This document shows, piece by piece, positions 19,202 through 27,673 of a DNA stretch of 64,000 nt. The stretch is taken from contig NZ_CP101988.1 of assembly GCF_024508335.1 (NCBI RefSeq), forward strand, positions 620,001 through 684,000. The letters run 5' to 3'. The translations under genes and the position numbers were made by a program. The notes under the pieces are model-generated. The model made no database searches, was not told where the DNA came from, and was given only the letters and a program-made list of their open reading frames with translations. This DNA is from Cellulomonas chengniuliangii. GTDB taxonomy: Bacteria; Actinomycetota; Actinomycetes; Actinomycetales; Cellulomonadaceae. Every line of letters begins with the position of its first letter. Position 1 is the stretch's first letter.

Positions 19202-19232
19202 GAATGACACCCGTGTCATTCGCGCCTACCAT
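19202..19232 (+). promoter_or_regulatory. Palindromic operator over a consensus-like promoter of the DUF3263 gene
   Basis: A perfect 9-bp inverted repeat with a 2-bp centre, GAATGACAC-CC-GTGTCATTC, occupies 19202-19221. Its left arm contains ATGACA (19204-19209), which sits 17 bases before TACCAT (19227-19232). That makes a near-consensus -35/-10 pair with a symmetric protein-binding site lying on the -35 box. The GACAC core is also the reported WhiA recognition word, but the binding protein here is unknown. Confidence 0.6.
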
Positions 19233-19276
19233 GACGACGTCGGCCTGAGGCCGGCATCGTCTGGCGAGGAGGACGC

Positions 19277-19585
19277 ATGGAGGCCACGGCCACCGCAGAG
19301 CGGGACCTGGGCGACGCGACGGTCGCCGAGCAGCCCGGCTTGTCCGAGCGCGACGAGCAGGTGCTGGCGTTCGAGCGCCAGTGGTGGAAGTACGCGGGAG
19401 CCAAGGAGCAGGCCATCCGCGAGCTCTTCGACATGTCCGCCACGCGGTACTACCAGGTGCTCAACGCGCTCATCGACTCTCCCGCGGCACTCGAGCACGA
19501 CCCGATGCTGGTCAAGCGCCTGCGCCGCATGCGCTCCACGCGGCAGCGCGCCCGCACGGCCCGACGGCTCGGCGCCGACGCCTGA
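19277..19585 (+). CDS. DUF3263 domain protein
   Basis: 102 residues matching the actinobacterial DUF3263 family. The core runs from SERDEQVLAFERQWWKYAG to ELFDMSATRYYQVLNALID, then an Arg-rich tail (RLRRMRSTRQRARTARR). The middle resembles a helix-turn-helix (KEQAIRELFDMSATRYYQVL), and the basic tail would suit nucleic-acid binding; the family has no proven function that I know. The ATG has AGGAGG nine bases upstream. Its promoter overlaps a perfect palindrome, so expression appears to be under specific control. Confidence 0.85.
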   Translation: MEATATAERDLGDATVAEQPGLSERDEQVLAFERQWWKYAGAKEQAIRELFDMSATRYYQVLNALIDSPAALEHDPMLVKRLRRMRSTRQRARTARRLGADA

Positions 19586-19647
19586 GCTCACAGGGGCCTT
19601 TCGCGGCTCGCCGTCGCACGGGCGCCCCTCTGCCCAGCCGCACCCGT

Positions 19648-19653
19648 TAACCT
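19648..19653 (+). promoter_or_regulatory. -10-like TAACCT, 7 nt before LytR_C gene
   Basis: TAACCT-N7-GTG; sets the GTG at 19661 as the likely 5' end and start. Confidence 0.5.
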
Positions 19654-19660
19654 GTCCGCC

Positions 19661-20311
19661 GTGACCAAGGGCAGATACCCGTATCCGGACGATGAGTTCG
19701 ACGTCGTCGACGGCTCTGTCGGCCCACGTGGCGTGCACCGAGCCCCCCGCTCGCGGTGGAGCCGGGTCTGGCCCTTCCTGCTTGTGCTCGTGCTGTTCCC
19801 CGCGCTCGCCTACGGCGTCGTCACCTTCCTGTACAGCTGGGACGGCAACTCGGCTCCGAGCGCCTCCCAGGAGCAGGTCGGGGAGCCTGTCGACGACGAG
19901 GGCGCAGCGGACGAGGGCGCGGCGGACGACGGCACGGCGCAGGACGGCGCCGCCGACGAGGCCGGTGACGGCGCCGCCGCCGACGAGGAGCCCGCGCAGC
20001 AGGAGCCGGAGCTGCCCGCCGCGCCGGTCGTCGACAAGTCCACCGCCGTGCGGGTCCTCAACGCCGCCAAGGTCTCGGGCCTCGCGGGCAAGACGGCCAC
20101 GAAGCTCACGACCGCCGGGTTCGCCAGCGTCGACTCGGACAACTACACCGGCGCCGCGACCACCGTCTCCGGCGTGTACTACGCCACCGAGGACCAGGCG
20201 GCCACCGCCGCCGACATCGCCACGACTCTCGGCATCTCCAAGGTCGAGCTGTCCCCGGCCCAGTCGCCCAGCGGCATCACCGTCGTGGTGGCCAAGGACT
20301 ACAGGTCCTGA
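19661..20311 (+). CDS. LytR C-terminal (LytR_C) domain membrane protein
   Basis: 216 residues. A short cytoplasmic N-terminus holds YPYPDDEFDVVDG. One membrane helix lies at about 38-60 (WPFLLVLVLFPALAYGVV), then an Asp/Glu/Ala-rich linker of low complexity (about 70-120). A LytR_C domain at the end begins with VRVLNAAKVSGLAGKTATKL and continues to GVYYATEDQAATAADIATTLG. The catalytic LCP phosphotransferase domain that usually precedes LytR_C in cell-wall ligases is absent, so this is a stand-alone accessory form, common next to DUF3263 in actinobacteria. It is probably extracytoplasmic and wall-associated. Confidence 0.85.
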   Translation: MTKGRYPYPDDEFDVVDGSVGPRGVHRAPRSRWSRVWPFLLVLVLFPALAYGVVTFLYSWDGNSAPSASQEQVGEPVDDEGAADEGAADDGTAQDGAADEAGDGAAADEEPAQQEPELPAAPVVDKSTAVRVLNAAKVSGLAGKTATKLTTAGFASVDSDNYTGAATTVSGVYYATEDQAATAADIATTLGISKVELSPAQSPSGITVVVAKDYRS

Positions 20312-20405
20312 CGAACCCCTGGTCGGCGGCGGCCTCCCAGGTCTAGGCTCGCGACCACCGCGGCGCCGGCGGGGCGTTGCGCGGACGTAGGCAAGGGAGC
20401 ACGGA

Positions 20406-20609
20406 ATGGCCCAGGGGACCGTCAAGTGGTTCAACGCGGAGAAGGGGTACGGGTTCATCACGCCGGTTAGCGGCGGACAGGACCTCTTCGTCCACTACAG
20501 CTCGATCCAGACGGATGGCTACCGCTCGCTCGAAGAGGGGCAGCAGGTCGACTTCGAGGTGGGGCAGGGGACGAAGGGGCCCCAGGCCGAGCAGGTTCGT
20601 CCACTCTGA
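20406..20609 (+). CDS. Cold-shock protein, CspA family
   Basis: 67-residue single cold-shock domain that binds single-stranded RNA or DNA. RNP1 is seen as [12 protein letters not shown] and RNP2 as DLFVHYSSI. Length is standard for the family. AAGGGAG lies before the ATG. A 14-bp perfect hairpin follows the gene, so it is transcribed alone. Many actinobacterial CspA copies are constitutive; nothing in the sequence shows cold induction. Confidence 0.96.
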   Translation: MAQGTVKWFNAEKGYGFITPVSGGQDLFVHYSSIQTDGYRSLEEGQQVDFEVGQGTKGPQAEQVRPL

Positions 20610-20669
20610 TCACACGACTGCACGCGCGGTGAGCCGAACGCTCAACGCTGAGTGACCCAGCACGGCGAC

Positions 20670-20702
20670 GAGGGCCGCGCACCGCACCGGTGCGCGGCCC
20701 TC
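20670..20702 (+). terminator. 14-bp perfect hairpin after cspA-like gene
   Basis: Arms 20670-20683 (GAGGGCCGCGCACC) and 20689-20702 are perfectly complementary with a 5-base loop. It lies between the cold-shock gene and the next gene on the same strand. Confidence 0.75.
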
Positions 20703-20784
20703 ATCGCGTCCGGTGGCGGGGCCGTTCAGCCCGCCGGGCGACTTCTGACGTCCAGCGGCTGATCCCATGAGCCAGGATGGCCCT

Positions 20785-22272
20785 ATGAGACCGACCCGCT
20801 CGACCGAGCTCGACGCCGTCGTCATCGGATCCGGCCCCAACGGGCTGGCAGCCGCGGTCACGCTCGCCCGGGCGGGCCTGGCGGTGCAGGTCGTCGAGGC
20901 GCAGGACGCCTTGGGCGGGGGGACGCGCACGGTCGACCTGGGCCTCGCGGACGGGGTCGTGCACGACTTGTGCTCGGCGGTGCACCCCATGGCGCTCGCG
21001 TCGCCGTTCATGCGGGAGTTCGACCTGGCCTCTCGGGTGGACCTGCTGGTGCCGGAGGTCGAGTACGCCCAGCCGCTCGACGGCGGGCGGGCGGCGCTCG
21101 CCTATCGCTCCGTGGAGCGCACCGCCGATGGGCTCGGGCGTGACGGCGCCGCCTGGCGCCGGCTGCTCGGCCCCCTCGCCGCGGACCGGGAGGGCCTCGT
21201 CGAGATCGCCCTGGGCGACCGGCGCAGCGTCCCACGCCACCTGGTCACGGCGGCCCGCTACGGGCTGGGGGTCCTCGAGCAGGGCTCCCCGGCATGGGGC
21301 GTGCGCTTCCGGGGCGACGAGGCCCCGGCGCTGCTCACCGGCGTGGCCGCGCACGCCATCACGCCCATGCCCTCGGTGCCGGCCGCCGGCGCCGCGCTGA
21401 TGCTGGCCGGGCTCGCGCACGGCGTCGGGTGGCCGATCCCGCGCGGCGGGAGCCAGGCCATCGCCGATGCGCTGGTCGCCGACCTGCTGGCCCATGGCGG
21501 CACGGTGGTGACCGGCATGGAGGTCATGGACCTCGACGAGCTGCCCCGGGCCCGCGCGTACCTGTTCGACACGACCCCCCGCACCCTGGTGCGCGTGCTG
21601 GGCTCCCGGCTGCCGACGCGGACGGCGCGGGCGTTCGGGCGGTACCGGTACGGCAACGCCGCGGCCAAGGTGGACTTCGTCCTCTCGGGACCGGTGCCCT
21701 GGGCGCGGCCCGAGGTCGGCCTCGCGGGGACCGTGCACCTGGGCGGCTCCCGGGCCGAGATGGCCGCGGCGGAGGCCGACCTCGTCGCCGGGCGGCACGC
21801 CGAGCGGCCCGTGGTGCTGCTGAGCGACCCCGCCGTCGTGGACCCGGGCCGGGTCGGCGCGGGCGGGCGTCGGCCGTTGTGGACCTACGCCCACGTGCCG
21901 GCCGGCTCCACGGTGGACCCCACCGAGGCCGTCACCGCGCAGATCGAGCGGTTCGCGCCGGGGTTCCGCGACGTCGTGGTCGCCTCCCGGGCGATCCCCG
22001 CCGCGGAGATGAGCGCGCACAACGCCAACTACCCGGGCGGGGACATCGCCGCGGGCGCGGTCACCCTGGGGAGGGTGTTGATCGGGCCCCGGATGGCGTG
22101 GGACCCGTTCGGCGGCGGCCTGCCGGGGGTCTACCTCTGCTCGGCCTCGGCCCCTCCCGGGCCCGGCGTGCACGGCCTCGGCGGCTGGTACGCAGCCCGT
22201 CGGGCACTGCGGGACCGGTTCGGCATCACGCGCCTGCCGTCGCTGAGCCCGGACGCGGCCCGCGCCGGCTGA
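20785..22272 (+). CDS. FAD-dependent oxidoreductase, phytoene-desaturase/amine-oxidase like
   Basis: 495 residues from the second ATG, which has CCAGGA upstream; the ATG at 20767 is an alternative. The N-terminal dinucleotide-binding motif is VVIGSGPNGLAAAVTLARAG, followed by VVEAQDALGGGTRT, the FAD-contacting GG doublet of the phytoene-desaturase group. The C-terminal FAD motif (GVYLCSASAPPGPGVHGLGGWYAAR) is also present. No carotenoid genes are adjacent, so assignment to carotenoid synthesis is not supported; actinobacterial members of this clade are often simply called NAD(P)/FAD-dependent oxidoreductases. The 3' end overlaps the end of the convergent HTTM gene by 47 bases. Confidence 0.88.
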   Translation: MRPTRSTELDAVVIGSGPNGLAAAVTLARAGLAVQVVEAQDALGGGTRTVDLGLADGVVHDLCSAVHPMALASPFMREFDLASRVDLLVPEVEYAQPLDGGRAALAYRSVERTADGLGRDGAAWRRLLGPLAADREGLVEIALGDRRSVPRHLVTAARYGLGVLEQGSPAWGVRFRGDEAPALLTGVAAHAITPMPSVPAAGAALMLAGLAHGVGWPIPRGGSQAIADALVADLLAHGGTVVTGMEVMDLDELPRARAYLFDTTPRTLVRVLGSRLPTRTARAFGRYRYGNAAAKVDFVLSGPVPWARPEVGLAGTVHLGGSRAEMAAAEADLVAGRHAERPVVLLSDPAVVDPGRVGAGGRRPLWTYAHVPAGSTVDPTEAVTAQIERFAPGFRDVVVASRAIPAAEMSAHNANYPGGDIAAGAVTLGRVLIGPRMAWDPFGGGLPGVYLCSASAPPGPGVHGLGGWYAARRALRDRFGITRLPSLSPDAARAG

Positions 22273-23212
22273 GGCGCCGCCACACCGCCTGCACGGGAGG
22301 CGCCAGGCGCTCCAGGGGTGCGAACGCCGCCCAGCAGATGACCGTGGGCAGGAAGTGGATGCCCAGGCTCAGGTACGTCGCCAGGTGGAAGACGAGGAAG
22401 AACCCGATCGCGAACGCGAGCCACTTGCCGCGCAGCCAGAACACCACCGGCGACAGGAACTCCGCGATGAGCAGTCCCCACTGGCTGAGCCGCAGCACCC
22501 ACGGGTACTCCAGGGTCCAGGTGATGAGCTCGGAGCCGCGCCGCATGATGGCCCAGGTGAACACCGCGCCGTTCGCCCACGCCCACGGCGATCCGGTGCG
22601 GACCACCTTGTTGACGGCGGATCCCACGTAGGTCGCCACGGTCGCGACCTGGATGGCGCGCAGCGCCCACCCGCCCGCCTCGGAGGGCCGCAGGTCGGTG
22701 AACCGGGCGCGGCCGACGGTGGGGAGCACCCAGGTCGCGATGATCAGGGCGAGGTGGTCGTGGGACACGTAGGCGAACCCCTGGGAGTTCACCATCCACG
22801 CGAGATAGGCCACGGCGACGATGCCGCCTACGAGCCGCGGCAGCAGGCCGGTGGCGGCGACGAGCGAGCCGACGATGATCGTCACGAGCAGCAGCCAGCC
22901 GACGCCGGGAGACGGGGTGGGGAACGGCAGCAGCCGGCCGATCAGCGTGGGCTGGTACAGGTCAGGCGCGTACCCGTGCGGGATGACGTCGTTGGTGAGC
23001 GCCAGCACGTCGTAGATGAGGAACAGGTAGATCGCGACCCGCAGCACCGCGACGCGCGCGAGCGGGACGGGTGAGGTCCACCACCGGCCCACGGCGCGCG
23101 CGGCCCGGGGAAGCGCCCCGGGGCGGGTGTCGGGCCGGGCCGCCGTCGGCGGGGCGCTCGACGGGGTCTCCGCCGCTCCGGGGGTCACGGGCTGCTCGGG
23201 GGACGCGGTCAT
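22226..23212 (-). CDS. HTTM-domain multi-pass membrane protein
   Basis: 328 residues. After a Pro/Ala-rich N-terminus (1-40) come about seven to eight hydrophobic helices, beginning with VPLARVAVLRVAIYLFLIYDVL. The HTTM/VKGC-like signature is seen in AWANGAVFTWAIMRRGSELI and RLSQWGLLIAEFLSPVVFWL. The family is related to vitamin K-dependent gamma-carboxylase membrane domains; the bacterial forms have no settled function. The start overlaps the stop of the upstream 155-residue gene by four bases (ATGA), so the two proteins are translationally coupled and may form a complex. Its 3' end overlaps the convergent oxidoreductase gene. Confidence 0.82.
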   Translation of the reverse strand: MTASPEQPVTPGAAETPSSAPPTAARPDTRPGALPRAARAVGRWWTSPVPLARVAVLRVAIYLFLIYDVLALTNDVIPHGYAPDLYQPTLIGRLLPFPTPSPGVGWLLLVTIIVGSLVAATGLLPRLVGGIVAVAYLAWMVNSQGFAYVSHDHLALIIATWVLPTVGRARFTDLRPSEAGGWALRAIQVATVATYVGSAVNKVVRTGSPWAWANGAVFTWAIMRRGSELITWTLEYPWVLRLSQWGLLIAEFLSPVVFWLRGKWLAFAIGFFLVFHLATYLSLGIHFLPTVICWAAFAPLERLAPPVQAVWRRLSRRGPRPGSATAGA

Positions 23213-23676
23213 GGCTGCACCGTCCAGGTGGCGAGGGTCTCGCGGGTGGCGTCGCCCACCGGGCGGCCGTCCACCAGAGGGCGGGTGCTGCGCACGATGG
23301 CCAGCTCTCGGTAGGGCGGCTCGTCTGGGTGCAGGCCCGCGTGCGCGTCCGCGATGGACTGCAGCAGCGAGGGGTCGTCGAGGATCCGCCCGAGCTGCCC
23401 TTCGATCTCGGCTCTCCCCACGCCGACGCCGGTCTGGTTCAGCGGCACCCGGAGCGTCTCCCCGGACGCGTCCACGGCGTCGATCGAGATCGAGCGGACG
23501 GTGCCGTTGAGGTCCCGGGCCGTTGCGTACTGCGACAGGGAGCCGAGCGGGAACCAGTCGTTGGTGTCCACGACCTGGGCGGCCGCGAGGACTCCCAGGA
23601 CCAGGGCGGTGGCCGTCAGGCGCCACGCCCGAGGCAGCCGCCGCAGCTTGATCTCATCGGAGGATTCGCTCGACAT
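23209..23676 (-). CDS. Hypothetical exported partner of the HTTM protein
   Basis: 155 residues. A basic N-terminus (LRRLPRAWR) and one hydrophobic helix (about 18-36) anchor it in the membrane. The outer domain has the landmark DTNDWFPLGSLSQYATARD, and then DLNGTVRSISIDAVDASGETLRVPLNQ and RELAIVRSTRPLVDG. No enzyme motif is visible. It is the first gene of a two-gene unit with the HTTM protein. The ATG lies seven bases after a TAGTGT hexamer. The likely role is as a structural partner of the HTTM protein, inferred from coupling only. Confidence 0.7.
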   Translation of the reverse strand: MSSESSDEIKLRRLPRAWRLTATALVLGVLAAAQVVDTNDWFPLGSLSQYATARDLNGTVRSISIDAVDASGETLRVPLNQTGVGVGRAEIEGQLGRILDDPSLLQSIADAHAGLHPDEPPYRELAIVRSTRPLVDGRPVGDATRETLATWTVQP

Positions 23677-23683
23677 GGCGGGC

Positions 23684-23689
23684 ACACTA
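23684..23689 (-). promoter_or_regulatory. -10-like TAGTGT, 7 nt before the HTTM-partner gene
   Basis: Minus-strand TAGTGT-N7-ATG serving the two-gene HTTM unit. Confidence 0.5.
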
Positions 23690-23823
23690 CGGGGGATCGC
23701 GAGGGTGCGACTACGGTTTCTCACCGGATTCGCCAGGCCTCCGCAGGCGCCGCGGAGCCGCCCCGGGAGGCTGTCGAGCGTGCCCCGCGGCAGGTCGCCG
23801 CGCTCCCGAGATCGAGCGGACGC

Positions 23824-23850
23824 CTTGCACTCGGGGGTGGTGAGTGCTAA
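23824..23850 (+). promoter_or_regulatory. CIRCE operator 1 (HrcA site)
   Basis: CTTGCACTC-N9-GAGTGCTAA; the right arm is a perfect match to the CIRCE consensus (TTAGCACTC-N9-GAGTGCTAA) and the left arm has two mismatches. HrcA repressor binding here would shut groEL at normal temperature. Confidence 0.85.
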
Positions 23851-23858
23851 CCATGGGG

Positions 23859-23885
23859 TTAGCACTCTCCGGTGGAGAGTGACAG
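23859..23885 (+). promoter_or_regulatory. CIRCE operator 2 (HrcA site)
   Basis: TTAGCACTC-N9-GAGTGACAG; here the left arm is perfect and the right arm matches six of nine positions. It starts eight bases after CIRCE 1. The two perfect arms (GTGCTAA and TTAGCAC) face each other and could also pair into a hairpin. Confidence 0.7.
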
Positions 23886-23900
23886 AATCACGGACATTGA

Positions 23901-25631
<1,731 letters not shown>

Positions 25632-25671
25632 TCGACTGATCAGGGTCCGCTGCCCAGCGGCTCAGCTTCAC

Positions 25672-25720
25672 AGCACGACGGGTCGGTTGCCTTCGGGCGG
25701 CCGGCCCGTCGTTCTGTGCT
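25672..25720. terminator. Hairpin between convergent groEL and MFS genes
   Basis: Arms AGCACGACGGGTCGG (25672-25686) and the matching segment at 25701-25720 pair over an inner 12 bp (one mismatch) plus an outer 5 bp separated by a small bulge. It may serve both convergent transcripts. Confidence 0.55.
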
Positions 25721-27102
25721 CAGCGCTGTGGCCGGGGCCGGGCGCCGGTCGCGGCCCAGAGCGTCACGGGCGCGACGAGCACGAGGAAGGCGACCGCGAG
25801 CCAGGCATAGCCGAACGTCCCCAGCACCCAGCCGCTGGCGACCTGCGAGAGCCCGCTCGCCACCCAGACGGCCGAGTCCGCGACCCCCTGGGACGCGGCG
25901 CGCTGCTCGATGGCGACCGATGAGGTCAGCAGGGACGAGCCGGCCACGAGCACCGCTGACCAGCCGATGCCCAGGCCCGCCAGGCCGATCCCGAGGCCGA
26001 GGCCAGCCGAGCCCGGGAGCTGGGCGATGCCGGCGACGGAGACGATGGTCAGCCCAAGGCCCAGCACGACGACGGTGCGCTCGCCGAGCCGCCTTGCCGC
26101 CCACCCCATCACGGGCGAGAACGCGTACATGCCCGCGAGGTGCGCCGAGAGGACGTAGCCGATGGCAGCCTGGCTGGACGTCCCGCCCGCATGCGCCCCG
26201 TGCAGGTGCGCCGAACCGGCCATCGAACCCGCCATGTGCACCGGGGTCCACGCCATGACCCCGATCATCGCGGCGTGGGCGACAGCCATCGCCGTGAGTG
26301 CGAGACGCGCCTGCTGCGAGCGGGCGATCGCCCGGGCGCCCGACCGGAGCTGCTGGCCCTGCGGTGCGGCGGCCTCGGCGCCAGGATCGTGTTCGAAGGC
26401 AGTGCGGGCGAGCAGTAGCGGGTCGGGGCGGAGCCGGACAGCGATCACCAGTCCGGCCAATGCGAAGGCCACCGCCGCGGTGACGTAGGCGCCCGCCCAC
26501 GGGTCGATCCCACGCCTCGCGAGGACGTCGCCTCCCCAGGTGGCGAGGTTCGGGCCGACGACGGCGCCCACCGTGGACATCCACAGGACGAGCGCGATCC
26601 CCGCTGCCCGGCCGTGAGGCGGTGCGAGGTCGGCAGCCGCGAAGCGTGACTGGAGCGTGGTGGCGTTCGCGACGCTGAACAGGGCGCCCCCGACGAGGAA
26701 CACCAGGAACTGGTGGCTCGTGATCCCGACAACGGCGACGAGGGCCCCAGCGGCGGCGACGACATAGCCGATCGCGAGGCCCGGGCGTCGGCCCCGGGAC
26801 GCGGAGACGCGGGCGAGCAGGATCGTCGCGGCGACCGTCCCCACCACGGACAGCCCCTGGAGCAGGCCTGCCTGCGCGGGCGAGCTCGAGAGGCTCGTGG
26901 CGACGAGGGCCGAGACGGCGAACCCGACGCCGACGCCGATGCTGCCGAACACCTGCGAGACGCTCAGTGTGGTCAGCGTCCGGCGTTGCGTGGCGTGCAG
27001 GTCGATCGCCGGCGCAGCGCCGGCGGTCAGGCGGCTCTCGGACAGGGCGCGCTCCTTCGACGGGGTGGCGACAGGGGTCGAGGCGAGGAGCGTGCCGCGC
27101 AC
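25720..27102 (-). CDS. MFS transporter with a His/Met-rich outer loop
   Basis: Up to 460 residues from a GTG; a shorter start within the first 35 residues is possible because the helices begin only after TLTTLSVSQVFGSIG. About twelve hydrophobic helices are visible. The loop-2 signature of the major facilitator superfamily appears as ARVSASRGRRPGLAIGY, and the matching segment of the second half as MGWAARRLGERTVVVLG. An insertion in the outer loop between helices 7 and 8 reads VHMAGSMAGSAHLHGAHAGG, unusually rich in His and Met; such loops can bind metal ions, but this is conjecture. Substrate unknown. Upstream on the same strand is a DUF4031 gene, 77 bases away. Confidence 0.88.
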   Translation of the reverse strand: MRGTLLASTPVATPSKERALSESRLTAGAAPAIDLHATQRRTLTTLSVSQVFGSIGVGVGFAVSALVATSLSSSPAQAGLLQGLSVVGTVAATILLARVSASRGRRPGLAIGYVVAAAGALVAVVGITSHQFLVFLVGGALFSVANATTLQSRFAAADLAPPHGRAAGIALVLWMSTVGAVVGPNLATWGGDVLARRGIDPWAGAYVTAAVAFALAGLVIAVRLRPDPLLLARTAFEHDPGAEAAAPQGQQLRSGARAIARSQQARLALTAMAVAHAAMIGVMAWTPVHMAGSMAGSAHLHGAHAGGTSSQAAIGYVLSAHLAGMYAFSPVMGWAARRLGERTVVVLGLGLTIVSVAGIAQLPGSAGLGLGIGLAGLGIGWSAVLVAGSSLLTSSVAIEQRAASQGVADSAVWVASGLSQVASGWVLGTFGYAWLAVAFLVLVAPVTLWAATGARPRPQR

Positions 27103-27179
27103 ATGTCGCTGACCTGCGAAGACTTCCGTCAGACCGACAGGTGGGTCAATGGGCGGTCCATGCTCTGGGCAGGAGTCGC

Positions 27180-27455
27180 TCAGACCGCGGTTCGACGGTC
27201 GGCGGGGCGCACGCGCAGGCCCGAGGCGCGCAGCCGTCGGACCAGCTCCCGGCTGTCGACAGGGACCGCGCCCAGGGCGACGAGCTCGGCGTGACGGGTG
27301 TGCGGCACGTCGTAGTGGTCATGGTCGAACGCTCGGCGGGGGAGGCTCGCCCGGGCCGCGAGCGCGTGCAGCTCGGCGAGGGACTCGTCGCTGACCAGGT
27401 GGCTCCACAGCAGGCCGTGCCGCGGCCACAGCGGCGGGTCGATGAGCACGGTCAT
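27180..27455 (-). CDS. DUF4031 domain protein
   Basis: 91 residues fitting the small DUF4031 family: TVLIDPPLWPRHGLLWSHLVSD, LHALAARASLPRRAFDHDHYDVP and a C-terminal VDSRELVRRLRASGLR. The family is conserved in actinobacteria and proteobacteria; the DHDHYD segment is the most striking feature and could bind metal. No function is established. The start is set by TAGCCT seven bases upstream; longer in-frame sequence exists but is not needed. Confidence 0.85.
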   Translation of the reverse strand: MTVLIDPPLWPRHGLLWSHLVSDESLAELHALAARASLPRRAFDHDHYDVPHTRHAELVALGAVPVDSRELVRRLRASGLRVRPADRRTAV

Positions 27456-27462
27456 GGGTCCG

Positions 27463-27468
27463 AGGCTA
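27463..27468 (-). promoter_or_regulatory. -10-like TAGCCT, 7 nt before DUF4031 gene
   Basis: Minus-strand TAGCCT-N7-ATG. Confidence 0.5.
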
Positions 27469-27503
27469 CGTCGCCCCCACCCGGACACGGCCGCGTCGGT
27501 ATC

Positions 27504-27552
27504 GAGACCGGCCGGAAACGTCCTGTTCACGACGTACGAAGGGGTACGAAAC
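27504..27552 (+). promoter_or_regulatory. Candidate GlnR-type nitrogen-control box before urtA
   Basis: Five pentamers are phased at exactly 11 bp: GAGAC (27504), GAAAC (27515), TTCAC (27526), CGAAG (27537) and GAAAC (27548), each separated by six bases. The actinobacterial GlnR consensus is GTNAC-N6-GAAAC repeated. The match is partial but the phasing is exact. GTACGAA is also directly repeated at 27534 and 27544. It lies about 120 bases before the urea-importer operon, a classic nitrogen-regulated target. Confidence 0.45.
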
Positions 27553-27673
27553 ACCGCCTCTCTAGCGTCCAGCGTCATGGCCACAGGGACGTATACGCGG
27601 CGGGACACAGCGCGGTGGCCCGGTGTCCTCCCCGGCCTGACCACGCAGGGACCCTCCAGCGAAAGGCACTCCG

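Noticed and set aside
20785-22272. Assignment of the FAD oxidoreductase as crtI (carotenoid desaturase)
   Set aside because: Only generic FAD motifs fit and no carotenoid genes are adjacent, so a pathway name is not justified.
27588-27600. CGTATACG palindrome upstream of urtA
   Set aside because: Eight bases only, no flanking symmetry, and palindromes this short are expected by chance.
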